DNA of 10,680 bases from an uncultured Selenomonadaceae bacterium (GTDB lineage: Bacteria > Bacillota > Negativicutes > Selenomonadales > Selenomonadaceae), in the NCBI GenBank assembly GCA_905236595.1, contig CAJORE010000297.1, positions 1 through 10,680 of the forward strand, read 5' to 3'. The notes beneath the pieces are model-generated. The model was not told where the DNA came from, made no database searches, and saw nothing but the letters and a program-made list of their open reading frames with translations. Position 1 is the stretch's first letter; every line of letters begins with the position of its first letter. Position numbers and translations under genes: made by a program. Of this stretch, positions 1-6,975 are shown one piece after another.

Positions 1-3
1 ATT

Positions 4-30
4 TTTACCGAGATAAATTTTGTCGGTAAA
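4..30. repeat. Inverted repeat (8-bp arms) before the upstream terminator
   Basis: TTTACCGA at 4-11 pairs perfectly with TCGGTAAA at 23-30 across an 11-base AT-rich loop. The right arm also overlaps a second, weaker stem (GTAAAT 26-31 with ATTTAC 36-41), which in turn touches the left arm of the terminator at 40-63. It could be part of the 3' untranslated region of the gene upstream of the window, or its last codons. All three forward frames have a stop by position 33, so no upstream gene extends further than that. Confidence 0.45.
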
Positions 31-39
31 TGATTATTT

Positions 40-72
40 ACGGGCGGCTTAACCGCCGCCCGTTTTTGTTTT
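40..72 (+). terminator. Intrinsic terminator of the gene upstream of the window
   Basis: ACGGGCGGC (40-48) and GCCGCCCGT (55-63) form a perfect 9-bp, very GC-rich stem with the loop TTAACC, followed by the T-rich tail TTTTTGTTTT (63-72). This is a textbook Rho-independent terminator on the + strand. It separates the proS operon from whatever precedes it, so proS needs its own promoter in 73-233. Confidence 0.88.
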
Positions 73-184
73 GGCGCGACTCTGTCCACGGCTGTTTGCA
101 TGAAATTTTACATCAAACTCAGAAAGCACCTAAAAAATTCATCTCTGCGAACCGAAAACCCAAACCGTTATAAACGTTGCCTTC

Positions 185-213
185 TTGACAATAAATGTTT
201 AACTTTTGAAAAT
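185..213 (+). promoter_or_regulatory. Weak candidate promoter for the proS operon
   Basis: A consensus -35 box TTGACA (185-190) is followed after 17 bases by GAAAAT (208-213), which matches TATAAT at four of six positions. The difficulty is that transcription would begin at about 220, on top of the likely ribosome binding site GAAAGG (215-220). Alternatives in the same leader are TTTACA (107-112) with TAAAAA (131-136), and a TATAAA (169-174) with no good -35 box. The rest of 73-233 is AT-rich with no T-box signature or other recognisable riboswitch. Confidence 0.25.
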
Positions 214-233
214 TGAAAGGATTAACCGATTTT

Positions 234-1949
234 ATGAGAGCAAGCCAGCTATATGCGCCGACGCTTCGGCAAATGCCCGCCGAAGCCGAAACCAAGGGAC
301 ATAAATTACTCTTGCGGGCAGGCTTTATCCGCAAAGCCGCCGGAGGTATTTACACCTACCTGCCCTTGGCGTGGCGCACCATCAAAAAAATCGAACAAAT
401 AATTCGCGAAGAAATGGATGCGGCCGGCGGCCAAGAAATCGCCATGCCGATTATTCAACCCGCCGAATTGTGGCGCGAAAGCGGCCGTTGGGATGTTTAC
501 GGCGCCGAAATGATGCGCCTGACGGATCGTCACGATCGCGAATTCTCCTTAGGCCCCACCCACGAGGAAATGGTAACCGCCTTGATTCGTGACGAAGTGC
601 GTTCATACAAACAGTTGCCGCTTTTGCTCTACCAAATCCAAAACAAATATCGCGACGAAATTCGTCCGCGATTTGGGCTTATGCGCGGTCGCGAATTTAT
701 CATGAAGGATCTGTACTCCTTTGATAAAGATGTGGACGGCATGAATACATCGTACCAAAAAATGTTTGATGCCTACACTAAGATTTTCACCCGATGCGGC
801 CTGAAGTTCCGCCCGGTGGAAGCGGACAACGGCGCAATAGGCGGCGGTCATTCCCACGAATTTACGGTGCTTGCCGAGTCCGGCGAATCAAACATCGCCT
901 GTTGCACCAAATGCAGTTACGCCGCCAGCGACGAAAAAGCGGAACTAAAGCCGCTTACTGCCGCCGACGAAGAACTTTTGCCCGTGGACAAAATTGCCAC
1001 GCCCGGCGCTCACACCATCGAATTGTTGGCGGATTACCTAAAAATTCCCGTCGAAAAGACGATAAAGGCGGTGGCTTTCGCGGACGAAGCTGACGGCCGT
1101 CTGATTTTGGCATTCGTGCGCGGTGACCACGAAGTAAACGAAACGAAACTTTTGAACGCCACCGGCGCACTGCATCTCGTTATGGCTGATGATGACGCCA
1201 TAAAAGCGGCGGGCGGTTGCCCCGGCTTTATGAGTCCCATCGGCATTGACGGCGCCAAAGCCGTTGTCGTTGTTGATGCTACGGTTGCCAACATGAAAAA
1301 CGCCGTTACCGGTGCCAACGAAGTCGATTTTCATTATAAAAACGTCACGCCGTCGCGGGATTTCCCGGCATTTTGTCAAATCGCCGACATTCGTCTCGTC
1401 AAAGAAGGCGACGCTTGCCCGAAATGCGGTGCGCCCTTGACGTTGACACGCGGCATTGAAGCGGGACAGGTTTTTGCCTTGGGGACAAAATACAGCGAAA
1501 AATTAAACGCCCGCTTTTTGGACGAAACCGGCAAAGAAAAACCTTTTCAAATGGGTTGCTACGGCATCGGCGTCGGCCGCACAATGCAAGCCGCCATCGA
1601 ACAAAACGGCGACGAAAACGGCATAGTATGGCCACGGGCGATAGCTCCCTTTGAAGTCGCGGTCGTGCCGATTAACGGAAAAGACGAACAACAGCTAAGC
1701 TTTGCCCAAAAAATTTACGACGAATTAAAAACAGCCGGTATTGACGCACTTTTAGATGATCGTCCGGAACGCGCCGGCGTAAAATTCAAGGATTGCGACC
1801 TAATCGGCTATCCATTGCGGATAACCGTAAGCCCCAAGGGCATCGAAAACGGCGAGGTGGAAGTAAAAGTACGCAAAACCGGTGAAATATTCGTGTTTGC
1901 GGCCGACGCCTACCTAACCGAAGTGCAAAATTTATTGCGGGAGCTTTGA
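234..1949 (+). CDS. proS: Prolyl-tRNA synthetase, bacterial type with editing domain
   Basis: Charges tRNA-Pro with proline in the cytoplasm; a class II synthetase of 571 residues, the normal length for the bacterial type. Visible landmarks are LGPTHEE (106-112), class II motif 2 from [10 protein letters not shown] to GREF (139-155), and motif 3 with [10 protein letters not shown] (441-450). Between motifs 2 and 3, roughly residues 225-390, lies a YbaK-like insertion that removes mischarged alanine; K278 in VEKTIK probably corresponds to its catalytic lysine. Two CxxC pairs (224/227 and 395/398) flank the insertion and may bind zinc. The ATG at 234 is chosen because it begins the conserved [10 protein letters not shown] and follows GAAAGG at 215-220; a TTG at 213 in the same frame would overlap that site. 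First gene of the operon; its TGA lies two bases before the next gene's ATG. Confidence 0.97.
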   Translation: MRASQLYAPTLRQMPAEAETKGHKLLLRAGFIRKAAGGIYTYLPLAWRTIKKIEQIIREEMDAAGGQEIAMPIIQPAELWRESGRWDVYGAEMMRLTDRHDREFSLGPTHEEMVTALIRDEVRSYKQLPLLLYQIQNKYRDEIRPRFGLMRGREFIMKDLYSFDKDVDGMNTSYQKMFDAYTKIFTRCGLKFRPVEADNGAIGGGHSHEFTVLAESGESNIACCTKCSYAASDEKAELKPLTAADEELLPVDKIATPGAHTIELLADYLKIPVEKTIKAVAFADEADGRLILAFVRGDHEVNETKLLNATGALHLVMADDDAIKAAGGCPGFMSPIGIDGAKAVVVVDATVANMKNAVTGANEVDFHYKNVTPSRDFPAFCQIADIRLVKEGDACPKCGAPLTLTRGIEAGQVFALGTKYSEKLNARFLDETGKEKPFQMGCYGIGVGRTMQAAIEQNGDENGIVWPRAIAPFEVAVVPINGKDEQQLSFAQKIYDELKTAGIDALLDDRPERAGVKFKDCDLIGYPLRITVSPKGIENGEVEVKVRKTGEIFVFAADAYLTEVQNLLREL

Positions 1950-1951
1950 TT

Positions 1952-2761
1952 ATGACAAAATTATTCGTTACCGATCTGGACGGAACGTTATTGCCGACGG
2001 GACAAAAAGTGTCTGCCGCCAACATTGCCGCCGTAAAAAAAATGGCCGCCGTCGGCATCACCGTAACACTCGCCACGGGGCGAATGTATAAAGCGGCTTT
2101 GCCCGTAGCGGTGCAAATGGGCGTAAACGTGCCGATTATCACCTACAACGGAGCATTGATAAAAAATACCGACGGCAAAATCGTCCATGCCGATTACATT
2201 GAACCGTCATTAGCGCTTGAAGTGTTGCGCTTTTTCCGCGAACGCGGCTGGTACATACAAATTTACAGCGACGACAACCTGTATTACATCGAGCGCACCG
2301 CCGAAGCCGAAGGCTACGAACAAGCCCAAAAAATTTCCGGTCAGGCCGTCGGCGAAAACATTACCGCCTACACCAACCACGTCGCCAAACTTCTCTCGAT
2401 AACCGGTGGCGGCGACGAAACCGACGAACGCGTAAAAATTTTTAACGACTACTTCGGCGGAAGAATCAAAGCCATACGCAGCAACGAAAATTACGCCGAA
2501 ATCGTCAATCCCAATGTCAGCAAAGCGGCGGCAATAAAAATTTTGGCCGACAAAATGAATATTGCTATGGCCGAAGTCACCGTAATCGGCGACTCCGACA
2601 ACGATTTGCCAATGTTGAAAGCCGCCGGCAAAAGCATCGCCATGGGCAATGCCGTGCCGGAAGTGAAGGCATTTTGCGATTATGTAACGACCGATTGCCA
2701 AGCGGACGGCTTTGCGGCAGCCGTAGAAAAATTTGTCCTGAATGAAAGCCAAACATTATGA
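1952..2761 (+). CDS. Cof-type HAD-superfamily phosphatase
   Basis: A 269-residue cytoplasmic haloacid-dehalogenase phosphatase of the Cof/YidA (C2-cap) type, which as a family hydrolyses sugar phosphates and other small phosphomonoesters using Mg2+. Motif I is DLDGT (8-12) with D8 as the expected nucleophile and D10 as general acid. Motif II is the threonine in LATGR (40-44), motif III K191 in NVSKAAA, and motif IV GDSDND (213-218). The cap domain lies between about residues 85 and 185. The start at 1952 has GGGAG (1939-1943) eight bases upstream; a TTG two codons earlier is less likely. The last four bases (ATGA, 2758-2761) overlap the rapZ start, implying coupled translation. The substrate cannot be read from sequence; a link to amino-sugar phosphates is only suggested by the rapZ-yvcK neighbours. 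Confidence 0.93.
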   Translation: MTKLFVTDLDGTLLPTGQKVSAANIAAVKKMAAVGITVTLATGRMYKAALPVAVQMGVNVPIITYNGALIKNTDGKIVHADYIEPSLALEVLRFFRERGWYIQIYSDDNLYYIERTAEAEGYEQAQKISGQAVGENITAYTNHVAKLLSITGGGDETDERVKIFNDYFGGRIKAIRSNENYAEIVNPNVSKAAAIKILADKMNIAMAEVTVIGDSDNDLPMLKAAGKSIAMGNAVPEVKAFCDYVTTDCQADGFAAAVEKFVLNESQTL

Positions 2762-3732
2762 GTGACGAACAAAAAAAATCTTACGCCGAAACGGCTACCA
2801 CGGTTTTTTCTCCCCAAAAGCACGACCGACAAGCATCTGATTCGCCGCCGCGTCTCGTTATCGTGACGGGGATGTCGGGCGGCGGCAAAACGGAGGCTTG
2901 CCGCCGCTTGGAGGATTTGGGCTATTTTTGCGTTGACAATTTGCCGCCGGTTTTTATCCCCAAATTTGCGGAGCTGTCCGCCAATACCGGCGGGCACGTT
3001 GCCAAAGTTGTCTTGGTGGTAGATACAAGAAGCCGTGATTTTTTCGATCAATTTGTCCATGTACTTGACGATATGGACGCGACAAAAACGCCTTACGAGA
3101 TTTTATTCATGGATGCGACGGACGAAGTAATTGTCCGCCGCTACAAAGAAACGCGGCGCCGTCACCCATTGGCGGAGAACTCACGCATAACGGACGGCAT
3201 AGCTTTGGAACGCGAACGCCTTGCTCCCATAAGAAGTCGCGCCACATACATTATCGACACCTCAACGCTGAAAAAAGTTCGACTTAAAGAAAAAATCCAA
3301 AAACTCTTCGGCGCCGGTCAAAGTTTGGCTCTGTCGATTGATATTTTGAGTTTCGGCTTCAAATACGGTATGCCCTTGGATGCCGACATGGTCTTTGATG
3401 TGCGCTTTTTGCCCAATCCTTTTTACATACCGGAACTTCGCCACAAGAGCGGCGAAGTAAAAGCTGTCGCCGAATATATCGGCCAATGGCAAGTGACGAC
3501 GGAATTTACCAAACGACTTGACGCCCTCATTGACTTTCTCATTCCTCAGTACGTCAAAGAAGGAAAGAGCCAACTCGTCATCGCTGCCGGATGTACGGGA
3601 GGTATGCACAGAAGCGTGTACATCGCACGGCACCTCTACGATTTTTTGAAAGAGCGCGGGTTGCCGGTCAAATTGGAACATCGTGACCTGATGAAAAACG
3701 ATGTTTGGGAACACGTCCACGGAGAAGCATAA
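2758..3732 (+). CDS. rapZ: RapZ/YvcJ family nucleotide-binding regulator
   Basis: Member of the RapZ (YvcJ) P-loop family, which binds nucleotides. In E. coli, RapZ is an RNA-binding adapter that senses glucosamine-6-phosphate and controls glmS expression; in Bacillota the role is less clear. The Walker A loop GMSGGGKT is at residues 38-45, followed by LEDLGYFCVDNLP (51-63), VVDTRSR (87-93), an ETRRRHPL block (131-138), SFGFKYG (198-204) and the C-terminal signature GCTGGMHRS (278-286). At 324 residues it is about 30 longer than usual, owing to a hydrophilic N-terminal extension (about residues 1-31). No later start codon would preserve the strand leading into the P-loop, and the ATG at 2758 overlaps the previous stop, so the extension looks genuine. 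The ribosome binding site is poor, consistent with coupling to the phosphatase gene. The stop directly abuts yvcK. Confidence 0.95.
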   Translation: MSDEQKKSYAETATTVFSPQKHDRQASDSPPRLVIVTGMSGGGKTEACRRLEDLGYFCVDNLPPVFIPKFAELSANTGGHVAKVVLVVDTRSRDFFDQFVHVLDDMDATKTPYEILFMDATDEVIVRRYKETRRRHPLAENSRITDGIALERERLAPIRSRATYIIDTSTLKKVRLKEKIQKLFGAGQSLALSIDILSFGFKYGMPLDADMVFDVRFLPNPFYIPELRHKSGEVKAVAEYIGQWQVTTEFTKRLDALIDFLIPQYVKEGKSQLVIAAGCTGGMHRSVYIARHLYDFLKERGLPVKLEHRDLMKNDVWEHVHGEA

Positions 3733-5040
3733 ATGCATATACTAAAATGGATGTATCCGGGACTTGGTTTCAAGCGATGGATGTTTTGTTTCGCCGTCGG
3801 GGTGTTGCTGGTAAGTCTGGGTTTGGCGCTCATCTTCAACTACAAATACTTGGACGCCGTCGAAGAAGAAATTTTTCGCGCCGTCTATAACCTTCGCGGC
3901 AGTTACGATTATATGGCGACGACCTTTATCGGCATTTTCATCTTCATTGTTGGGTCGGCGCTGATGCTCATCGCCACACGCTATGTTATCCGTTCGCTTA
4001 TAATGGTGCTTCTGCCCAACAAGTCCGAACGCCTTGTCGATCTAATCTACGAAAAACGACGTTTGGCGGCAGGGCCTGTTGTGACGGTAATCGGCGGCGG
4101 ACATGGTTTGTCGGTGTTGTTGCGCGGCATAAAAACCGTGACGGGCAACGTTACTGCCGTGGTGACGGTAGCCGATGACGGCGGTTCGTCGGGACGGCTG
4201 CGCGAAGACTTGGGCATAATCCCGCCCGGTGATTTGCGCAACTGCTTGGTGGCGCTCGCCGATACCGAACCGCTCATGGAAAAACTTTTTCAACATCGTT
4301 TCCCGGAGGGTAAAGGAGCGCTTGCCGGCCACAGTTTCGGCAATTTATTCATCGCCGCCATGACGGAAGTTACGGGCGACGTTGAACAAGCGCTCAACAA
4401 TTCCGGCAAAGTCTTGGCGGTTAAAGGGCGCGTATTGCCGGCCAGCAAAGAGTCGGTACGCTTGGATGCCATCATGGAAGACGGCACGATCGTCAAAGGA
4501 GAATCCCAAATACCGGAAGCGCATAAACGCATAAAGCGGGTGAAACTTTTCCCGGAGAATGTGCCGCCCGTCGCCTCGGCATTAGATGCCATAAAAAACG
4601 CCGACATAATTGTCTTGGGGCCGGGCAGTCTGTACACAAGCATAATGCCGAACCTCTTGGTGAACGGCATTGCCGACGCCGTGCGCAAAAGCCGCGCCGT
4701 AAAAGTTTACATTTGCAACGTCATGACGCAAGCGGGCGAAACCGACAACTACACCGCCGCCATGCACGCCAAGGCAATTATCGACCATGGCGGTCGCGGC
4801 ATTATCGACTATATCATCGTCAACGACACGAAAATTTCCGAGGAGATGAAACTTCACTACGCCAAGGAAGGCGCATACCCCGTGGCAATCGACGAAGAAA
4901 AAATCGCTGCGTTGGGCTTGGGGCTTATAAAGGCCGACATAATCAACGAAACCGATTTAATTCGCCACGACCCGGACAAACTCGCCGCCGCAATCATGAA
5001 CAACGTCCCCTTCGCCGATTTTTCCGCCAAGGGCGCATAA
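3733..5040 (+). CDS. yvcK: YvcK/CofD-like protein with N-terminal membrane anchor
   Basis: Gluconeogenesis factor family (YvcK/MgfK), related to CofD; B. subtilis and mycobacterial members bind UDP-GlcNAc and influence carbon flux and cell-wall synthesis. The family core begins at about residue 116 with GGGHG (121-125), then ADDGGSSGRLR (147-157), PPGDLRN (164-170), GHSFGNL (199-205), GPGSLYTS (296-303) and NVMTQAGET (329-337). The first 115 residues form an extra region with two hydrophobic segments (about 16-36 and 62-84), so the protein (435 residues, against roughly 320 for the soluble form) is probably anchored in the inner membrane with the core in the cytoplasm. The start at 3733 immediately follows the rapZ stop, with GGAGAAG (3721-3727) five bases upstream. 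whiA, which commonly follows yvcK in Bacillota, is not present. Confidence 0.95.
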   Translation: MHILKWMYPGLGFKRWMFCFAVGVLLVSLGLALIFNYKYLDAVEEEIFRAVYNLRGSYDYMATTFIGIFIFIVGSALMLIATRYVIRSLIMVLLPNKSERLVDLIYEKRRLAAGPVVTVIGGGHGLSVLLRGIKTVTGNVTAVVTVADDGGSSGRLREDLGIIPPGDLRNCLVALADTEPLMEKLFQHRFPEGKGALAGHSFGNLFIAAMTEVTGDVEQALNNSGKVLAVKGRVLPASKESVRLDAIMEDGTIVKGESQIPEAHKRIKRVKLFPENVPPVASALDAIKNADIIVLGPGSLYTSIMPNLLVNGIADAVRKSRAVKVYICNVMTQAGETDNYTAAMHAKAIIDHGGRGIIDYIIVNDTKISEEMKLHYAKEGAYPVAIDEEKIAALGLGLIKADIINETDLIRHDPDKLAAAIMNNVPFADFSAKGA

Positions 5041-5077
5041 TTTATCGGGACGTATCAACGATAAGGAACATTTTACA

Positions 5078-6259
5078 ATGACGGATACTTTGGAAATACC
5101 TTACGGCACTCGAGATGCTTTGCCCGCTGAGGCACGGCAAAACCGGTTGCTGAAAAATCACTTGAGCAATTTGTTTTCCGGGTTCGGTTACCGCGAAGTG
5201 ACGACACCGGCTTTGGAATACACCGACACTTTGACCCGCGGCGATACCGAAGGCGATTTGGAAGAATCGCTGTTTAAGATAAGCGGTATCGGCCGCGGAA
5301 CGGCGCTTAGACACGAAATGACGACACCGCTGGCGCGGCTTGCCGTGAGCCGTTTAAGCGGCAGTCCGCTCCCGCTTAAGCTTTTTTACATAGCCGACGT
5401 ATGGCGCTTTACGAAAGAAACGCAAGCCGGCCGGCAATGCGAATTTTGCCAAGCGGGTGTCGAGCTGACGGGTAGCCCGTATCCTGCCGCCGACGCCGAA
5501 GTTATAGCTTTATGCGTGATGAGCATGAAAAAGGGTGGGCTAAAAAATTTTCGATTGTCGTTGGGGTCGGTAGCCTTCGTACGGGCAACACTTGAAAGCC
5601 TCAACATCGAAGAGCGGCGCCAAATTAAGCTGAAGCACGCTCTTGAAAAGCGCGACTTGGTTCGTTTTGACGCCGAAATCAACACGCTTAATCTCGCCGA
5701 AGGCGATGCCCAAAAATTGCGTCGCCTGCCTTACCTTATCGGCAAAGAGGAAATCTTAGCCGAATGTGGCGCCATGGCCAAAACCGCAACGGCCAAAGCA
5801 GCGGTTGACAATTTATCGGAAATTTATCGTCTGCTTGGCGTTTACGGTGTCGCCGACGATGTGTTTTTTGACATGGGGCTTATCCGCGATTTTGATTATT
5901 ACACGGGCGCTGTTTTTGAAGTCTATGCCGACGGCTTTGGCTTTCCCATCTCGGGCGGCGGTCGATACGATACCCTCCTTGCCGCCTTCGGTGAAAATTG
6001 TCCGGCGACCGGGTTTTCGCTGGGGCTTGATCGGTTGCTCATTGCCAAAGCACAACAGGGCGACAACTTTATCGACAGCGAAGAACGCGTTTATGTTGGC
6101 TATGTTGCCCACGCAGAAAAAACCGCCATCAATCGCGCCGCCGACTTACGCAACCAAAACGAACACTCTGCCGTCGAAATCGCTTTTGCGGCGCAAACGG
6201 AAGAGGAAGCCGCCCAAACAGCCAAAGAACGCGGTTGCCGCTTGGTTTATTGCCGTTGA
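5078..6259 (+). CDS. hisZ: ATP phosphoribosyltransferase regulatory subunit HisZ
   Basis: HisZ is a histidyl-tRNA-synthetase paralogue that joins the short form of HisG to make the first enzyme of histidine biosynthesis and confers feedback inhibition. Evidence: PYGTRD (8-13), the LRHEMTTPLAR stretch (77-87), which resembles the HisZ form of the motif rather than the LRPEGT of true HisRS, AGRQCEFCQ (117-125), RDFDYYTGAVFE (270-281) and GGGRYD (293-298). Its 393 residues include only about 60 after the catalytic-like core, too short for a full HisRS anticodon-binding domain, which argues against an active synthetase. The start has AAGGAA (5063-5068) nine bases upstream. It lies 37 bases after yvcK. 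No hisG or other his gene is in the window, so its partner must be elsewhere. A divergent HisRS is the main alternative. Confidence 0.88.
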   Translation: MTDTLEIPYGTRDALPAEARQNRLLKNHLSNLFSGFGYREVTTPALEYTDTLTRGDTEGDLEESLFKISGIGRGTALRHEMTTPLARLAVSRLSGSPLPLKLFYIADVWRFTKETQAGRQCEFCQAGVELTGSPYPAADAEVIALCVMSMKKGGLKNFRLSLGSVAFVRATLESLNIEERRQIKLKHALEKRDLVRFDAEINTLNLAEGDAQKLRRLPYLIGKEEILAECGAMAKTATAKAAVDNLSEIYRLLGVYGVADDVFFDMGLIRDFDYYTGAVFEVYADGFGFPISGGGRYDTLLAAFGENCPATGFSLGLDRLLIAKAQQGDNFIDSEERVYVGYVAHAEKTAINRAADLRNQNEHSAVEIAFAAQTEEEAAQTAKERGCRLVYCR

Positions 6260-6277
6260 CACCATGAACAACCGCGT
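6229..6277 (+). promoter_or_regulatory. Inverted repeat enclosing the hisZ stop and HD-gene start
   Basis: ACGCGGTTG (6229-6237) and CAACCGCGT (6269-6277) are perfectly complementary 9-base arms around a 31-base loop. Inside, TGGT (6243-6246) can pair with ACCA (6261-6264), which includes the A of the next gene's ATG. In mRNA this could hide the start codon until ribosomes finishing hisZ open it. The structure is seen in sequence; a regulatory role is inference, and both arms lie in coding sequence. Confidence 0.35.
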
Positions 6278-6869
6278 CAGACAATTCATTGTCGCCGCCC
6301 GCGCCAAACTTACCGCCAATGATTTTGCATACGTCAAACGCATTTTGCCGGACGCCGAAGCATACGAATTATTCTGCGGTATGAGCGTAATAGATATGCG
6401 CCATGCGCTAAACACGGCGCGAACCGCCGAAATTTTCGCCGCACAGTCTCCCGAAGTGGACAAAAAACTGCTTCTTCGCGCCGCACTCTTGCACGATGTG
6501 GGGCGTAAAAAAGGCGACATGGGACTGTGGGCGAAAGTATTTGCGGTATTGGCGACGCGATTTTTTCCGTGTCGGGCAAAGAAAATGGCCGAACAATATG
6601 CGGCTGTTGTAAAAAACAACAACGATGCCGCAATGCCGCACATTTCAGCGACGGACGACAAAACGCTCCGTTCCCGAAAGGGGTACGGAGCGTTTTGTTT
6701 TCACCGCATTTTGTACATATACTATTTCCATGCGGCAATCGGCGCGGCGAAATTGCGCACCCTCGCCTTAACCGACGAGGCACGGTTAGTTGCCGCCCAC
6801 CACGATTTGCCGCAAGATTCCGATTCGCCGGAGCTTAAGTTACTGCGGCTTGCCGACGAACTAAATTAG
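6264..6869 (+). CDS. HD-domain (HDIG-type) metal-dependent phosphohydrolase with an apparent insertion
   Basis: A 201-residue HD-superfamily protein, a family of metal-dependent phosphohydrolases acting on nucleotides or phosphomonoesters; the substrate is unknown. Expected metal ligands are visible: H47 in MRHAL, H77-D78 in LLHDVGR, H156 in YYFHAAIG, H179/H180 in AAHHD, and D197 in RLADEL. The ATG at 6264 lies four bases after the hisZ stop, has no Shine-Dalgarno sequence, and sits in an inverted repeat, so translation probably depends on hisZ. The open frame extends far upstream inside hisZ, but that part is a shadow. Residues of about 113-145, between AEQYAAVV and HRILYIYY, have unlike composition, look inserted, and are partly encoded by a terminator-like hairpin (6659-6701). 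The HD motifs on both sides stay in frame, so the gene may still work; if the hairpin terminates efficiently, the last 55 or so codons would rarely be transcribed. Confidence 0.85.
   Translation: MNNRVRQFIVAARAKLTANDFAYVKRILPDAEAYELFCGMSVIDMRHALNTARTAEIFAAQSPEVDKKLLLRAALLHDVGRKKGDMGLWAKVFAVLATRFFPCRAKKMAEQYAAVVKNNNDAAMPHISATDDKTLRSRKGYGAFCFHRILYIYYFHAAIGAAKLRTLALTDEARLVAAHHDLPQDSDSPELKLLRLADELN
6625..6640 (+). repeat. Perfect tandem duplication of ATGCCGCA within the HD gene
   Basis: The octamer ATGCCGCA occurs twice back to back (6625-6632 and 6633-6640), just upstream of the terminator-like hairpin and inside the stretch that appears inserted in the HD protein. It could be a slippage product or a trace of the event that brought in the hairpin. 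Eight bases is not a multiple of three, so the duplication alone would have shifted the frame. Confidence 0.5.
6659..6701 (+). terminator. Intrinsic-terminator-like hairpin inside the HD-domain gene
   Basis: CAAAACGCTCCGT (6659-6671) pairs perfectly with ACGGAGCGTTTTG (6685-6697). The stem continues inward with CCC/GGG (6673-6675 with 6680-6682) capped by the tetraloop GAAA (6676-6679), with one wobble pair and a bulged T between. The + strand tail reads TTTTGTTTT (6693-6701), so this has every element of a Rho-independent terminator. It lies wholly within an open reading frame, about 170 bases before that gene's stop. No comparable terminator is seen between the stop at 6869 and the promoter near 6985, so it may be what ends the proS operon, or it may be suppressed while ribosomes translate through it. 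Confidence 0.75.
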
Positions 6870-6923
6870 GCGCTTTGCCAAGCGACACGTTTGTCTGCCG
6901 CATTTTCGGCGCAATAAACAACT

Positions 6924-6941
6924 CGCAAAAATAAGTTTGCG
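6924..6941. repeat. Inverted repeat CGCAAA/TTTGCG in the intergenic region
   Basis: CGCAAA (6924-6929) and TTTGCG (6936-6941) form 6-base arms around AATAAG, about 45 bases upstream of the -10 box of the second operon. It shares the CGCAA core with the inverted repeat at 6959-6975. It could be an operator half-site or a weak hairpin; it has no T-tract and does not resemble a terminator. Confidence 0.3.
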
Positions 6942-6958
6942 GCAACCGCCCAAAATTT

Positions 6959-6975
6959 CTTGCGTTCGCCGCAAG
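6959..6975. repeat. Inverted repeat CTTGCG/CGCAAG overlapping the -35 region
   Basis: CTTGCG (6959-6964) and CGCAAG (6970-6975) are 6-base arms around TTCGC. The repeat covers the presumed -35 hexamer (6960-6965), a position where a bound repressor would block transcription. No known operator is recognised. Confidence 0.35.

Noticed and set aside
1..33. Possible C-terminal tail of an upstream gene (frame 1, stop TGA at 31-33)
   Set aside because: Ten codons cannot be assigned to any family, and the same bases form a hairpin; the other two frames close as quickly.
73..233. T-box riboswitch in front of proS
   Set aside because: The leader between the terminator and proS is only about 160 bases, with no T-box core sequence and no terminator immediately upstream of the gene.
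2210..2752. 180-codon minus-strand frame opposite the HAD phosphatase
   Set aside because: The + strand carries all HAD motifs; the antisense product is low-complexity and unrecognisable.
5766..6263. Upstream extension of the HD-domain open frame inside hisZ
   Set aside because: It overlaps the conserved C-terminal half of hisZ out of frame and encodes no HD-family sequence; the ATG at 6264 fits the fold and the operon spacing.
6871..6910. Small hairpins after the HD gene (CGCTT/AAGCG at 6871-6884 and GCCG/CGGC near 6897-6910) as operon terminator
   Set aside because: Stems are only 4-5 bp and neither is followed by a T-tract, so they are not convincing terminators.
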